Origin: Acanthornis magna
Taxonomy: Eukaryota; Chordata; Aves; Passeriformes; Acanthizidae
Length of the DNA stretch: 64,000 bases
Direction of reading: 5' to 3'
Assembly: GCA_036785705.1 (NCBI GenBank)
Contig: JAWUZG010000036.1
Coordinates: forward strand, 10,845,501 to 10,909,500
In this document: positions 61,990-64,000 of the stretch, piece by piece
Numbering within the stretch: position 1 is the first letter of the stretch
How the letters are laid out: the number at the start of each line of letters is the position of its first letter
Translations under genes and position numbers: made by a program
Notes under the pieces: generated by a model
Databases searched by the model: none
The model's input: the letters and a program-made list of their open reading frames with translations, nothing else
What the model was told of the DNA's origin: nothing

Positions 61990-62850
61990 AATGGACAAAA
62001 ACTAGAAACCCGGGACCTTCCAAGCACAGCAAACCGTCTTTAAACATAGCAGCACACAGCTACAGAGCATCCTCCCCAGCTGGTGAGCACGCTGTGGCTG
62101 GGGGCCGCAGAAAGCAGTCCAGTGCCATGCCCAGTGCCATGCGCGGGGCAGTGCCTGTGCTGATGGTGCTGCCTGTAGCTAAACTCCGCGGGAAGACAGA
62201 TTTGTTAACTGCCTGTCACTGCCACCTGCGAGCTCCTTTCCCTGGTATGTCACAAGTTTCCTCTCCCTACAACAAGCTGGTGTAACTGCTTGAGCAATTA
62301 TTTACTTAATTAGCCCAGTTAGAATTGTTTGGGTAAGCTTCAACATGAGTAGTGTACTTTTTAAAATTACTTTTTGGCAAAATTTTAAGCCTAAGGATGA
62401 TACCGGGAGTAGTGAGCAACTACATGGGTTATGTGATGGGCGCTAACTTGCCGCAGGGACAGCGTCAGGGAATTCTGGAGCAGGGAGGTGAGCAGAGTGA
62501 ACAGAGTGAGCTGGGGTAACTGGACAAATTCTCTCTGCTCAGCTGTAGAAGAGGATCAGCAGCCAGAGACAGGGAAGAGGAGGAGGAAGAATGGTAAAAG
62601 CTGAAGACTATGGTTATGTACCAGCAGCAACCCAGCCCCACAAGACAGCTCAAGGCCTTCACAGTCGAGCCAGGCATAGGACTGGGACCCCCAGAAGAGC
62701 TGCCAGCAGAGCAGAACCATGTCCTACAACTACAAGCCACTCAGCTTGCTGAACACCAGAGCAGTTTGTGGCTGGTAACGTCAAAGAGCCATTATTGCGT
62801 TAGCTCCCATGTTCATAAGGAACCAGCAGCTGACGTCCATCATCGAGCAC
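61990..62850. other. CpG-enriched stretch of unknown nature
   Basis: This stretch is GC-richer than its surroundings and keeps many CpGs, for example GGGGGCCGCAG, ATGCGCGGGG, CTCCGCGGG, GGGCGCTAACTTGCCGCAGG, GTCGAGCC, TGACGTCCATC. The two halves (61990-62290 and 62390-62850) are separated by about 100 AT-rich bases. It contains purine-rich GAGGAGGAGG runs and the repeated word CAGTGCCATG. It could be a small regulatory or promoter-like element, an unrecognised exon cluster, or a piece of an LTR element; I cannot decide. Confidence 0.4.
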
Positions 62851-64000
62851 AAAAACACACAATTAGTGCCTCCATTGAGAGAGACCTGGGCAACTCAGGT
62901 GACAAACACTTTCCTTTTTGCTGGCTATTGTATTTAATACCGCACTTTAAAAGTATGACCTAATATATTGTGAGATTTGGGACATAGTGTTACTATGGTT
63001 ATAACCTCCTTTGCTTTCTTCCCCTTGCAGGCAACAAATTAAAAATAGAGCAGGAAATATCATTGTTCACAGATATTAAGTGGTCCAACTCTGGATTGTC
63101 TTAACATAATTCTCTTTCTCCATCATCAATGAAGGTTTATTAAAGGTTAGAAGAAAACAAATGGTCACGGGTACATAGGCTGGGGGATAAGCTTATTTTT
63201 GCTAATTGAGATGGAAAACTTCTGAGGCCCAATTCCCACCTTAGGCTGCTTACTATGTAGCTTGCCAATCTTTTAACACTATTACAATTAGATTTATACT
63301 ACCTTGCCAGACAAAATACACAAGGAATTAACTGGAATGGTTACAAATGGATCATTTTTTCCTTTTTTGTTTAAAAAAACCAAGTTGCCCAGTTGCCAGA
63401 ACCACATTTAAAATGGAAGCTCTACCAAGAGCTTTATATGGCCCTCATAATTCCTGTTCACCTATCTGAAGCCAATCAGAACAAGTAGAAATCTATTTAG
63501 GAATATGGCTGAGATATATTTTAATCCATAAATAATATATGAAACTGCCTAGAGAGGATTTTAAAAGGAGGTTCATTGACATGGGTAAGAAATTTTGCAC
63601 TAGTGAATAGAAATAGTTGAAAACAATGCAATTTTCTTTGGATAAAAGATCATTCTATTGTCCAGTGTAAGTATTTTAAAGAAAACCAAAGAGACTGAAA
63701 TTATTGGCTCAGTTTAGGAATTATGACATTGAACAAATCAAAGTAAAAAAAAATAAAAGCCCAAAACAATACTGGGAGATGAGAGGTCTGGTCAGGTTTT
63801 AGACAGACTATCCAAACAGCTGGAAAAGATGTAGATTCTCTGAGGGAAATTTGTAATGCATTTGACTCATGTTTTTGTGGAGCTGTGGATTATCCTAAGG
63901 GGTTTGAAAGAAGGAACATATGCCAAAAAGTTACAAACATTATCTGGAAAATGATAGTATTTTAGTAGTTTTCCAACATAGCCAGCAATAGAAATTAAAG
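62851..64000. other. AT-rich noncoding stretch
   Basis: I see no recognised gene or repeat family. The plus strand has an acceptor-like TTCTTCCCCTTGCAG before 63031, without a convincing exon after it. Confidence 0.5.

Noticed and set aside
62542..62594. Plus-strand reading VEEDQQPETGKRRRKN between CTGCTCAG and a GTAAAA donor
   Set aside because: Too short, and the purine-rich DNA gives Glu/Lys/Arg strings by itself; kept only as part of the CpG-rich stretch.
1..64000. CRISPR arrays, operons or other prokaryotic-type systems
   Set aside because: No spaced identical repeats of suitable length, no closely packed long reading frames, and the repeats present are avian CR1; the window is vertebrate.

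Overview
This window looks like vertebrate nuclear DNA, almost certainly from a bird. It is AT-rich by eye and has no operon-like gene packing. It holds at least five dispersed CR1 LINE fragments. One keeps the avian CR1 tail built on ATTCTATG octamers, and another keeps recognisable CR1 ORF2 protein words. CR1 is the dominant interspersed repeat of bird genomes. I cannot fix the species; several CR1 3' ends are of a type common in neoavian birds.

Layout. Positions 1-640 form a GC-rich block: a four-unit 71-bp minisatellite (35-303) followed by a possible coding exon on the minus strand (373-630). A CR1 end lies at 3547-3890. Between 5.4 and 6.9 kb there is a possible minus-strand 3' end with a T20 tract and several microsatellites. 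At 9.1-10.3 kb three possible minus-strand exons join in a consistent reading phase and end in a stop codon. More possible minus-strand exons occur at 16.0, 17.2, 19.3, 23.4, 29.4, 55.3 and 59.6 kb, and one on the plus strand at 30.5 kb. CR1 copies sit at 18.8, 28.3-29.1, 53.1 and 57.5-58.0 kb. An ancient CR1/L3-like tail lies at 36.3 kb. A T/G-rich low-complexity block with a G-quadruplex pattern lies at 26.3-26.6 kb. A decayed retroviral integrase (ERV-L-like) spans about 57.2-58.4 kb and is split by the 57.5-58.0 kb CR1. A CpG-enriched stretch of unknown nature covers about 61.99-62.85 kb.

Interpretation. The most economical reading is introns of one or more minus-strand genes plus old transposable elements. 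I recognised no protein by name. The exon calls rest on splice-site shape, open phase and codon content only; in a 64-kb AT-rich window many short open stretches of this kind arise by chance, so confidences are low to moderate. No RNA gene, CRISPR array, intact transposon or prokaryotic-type system was found. Most of the remaining sequence is AT-rich noncoding DNA in which I see nothing specific.
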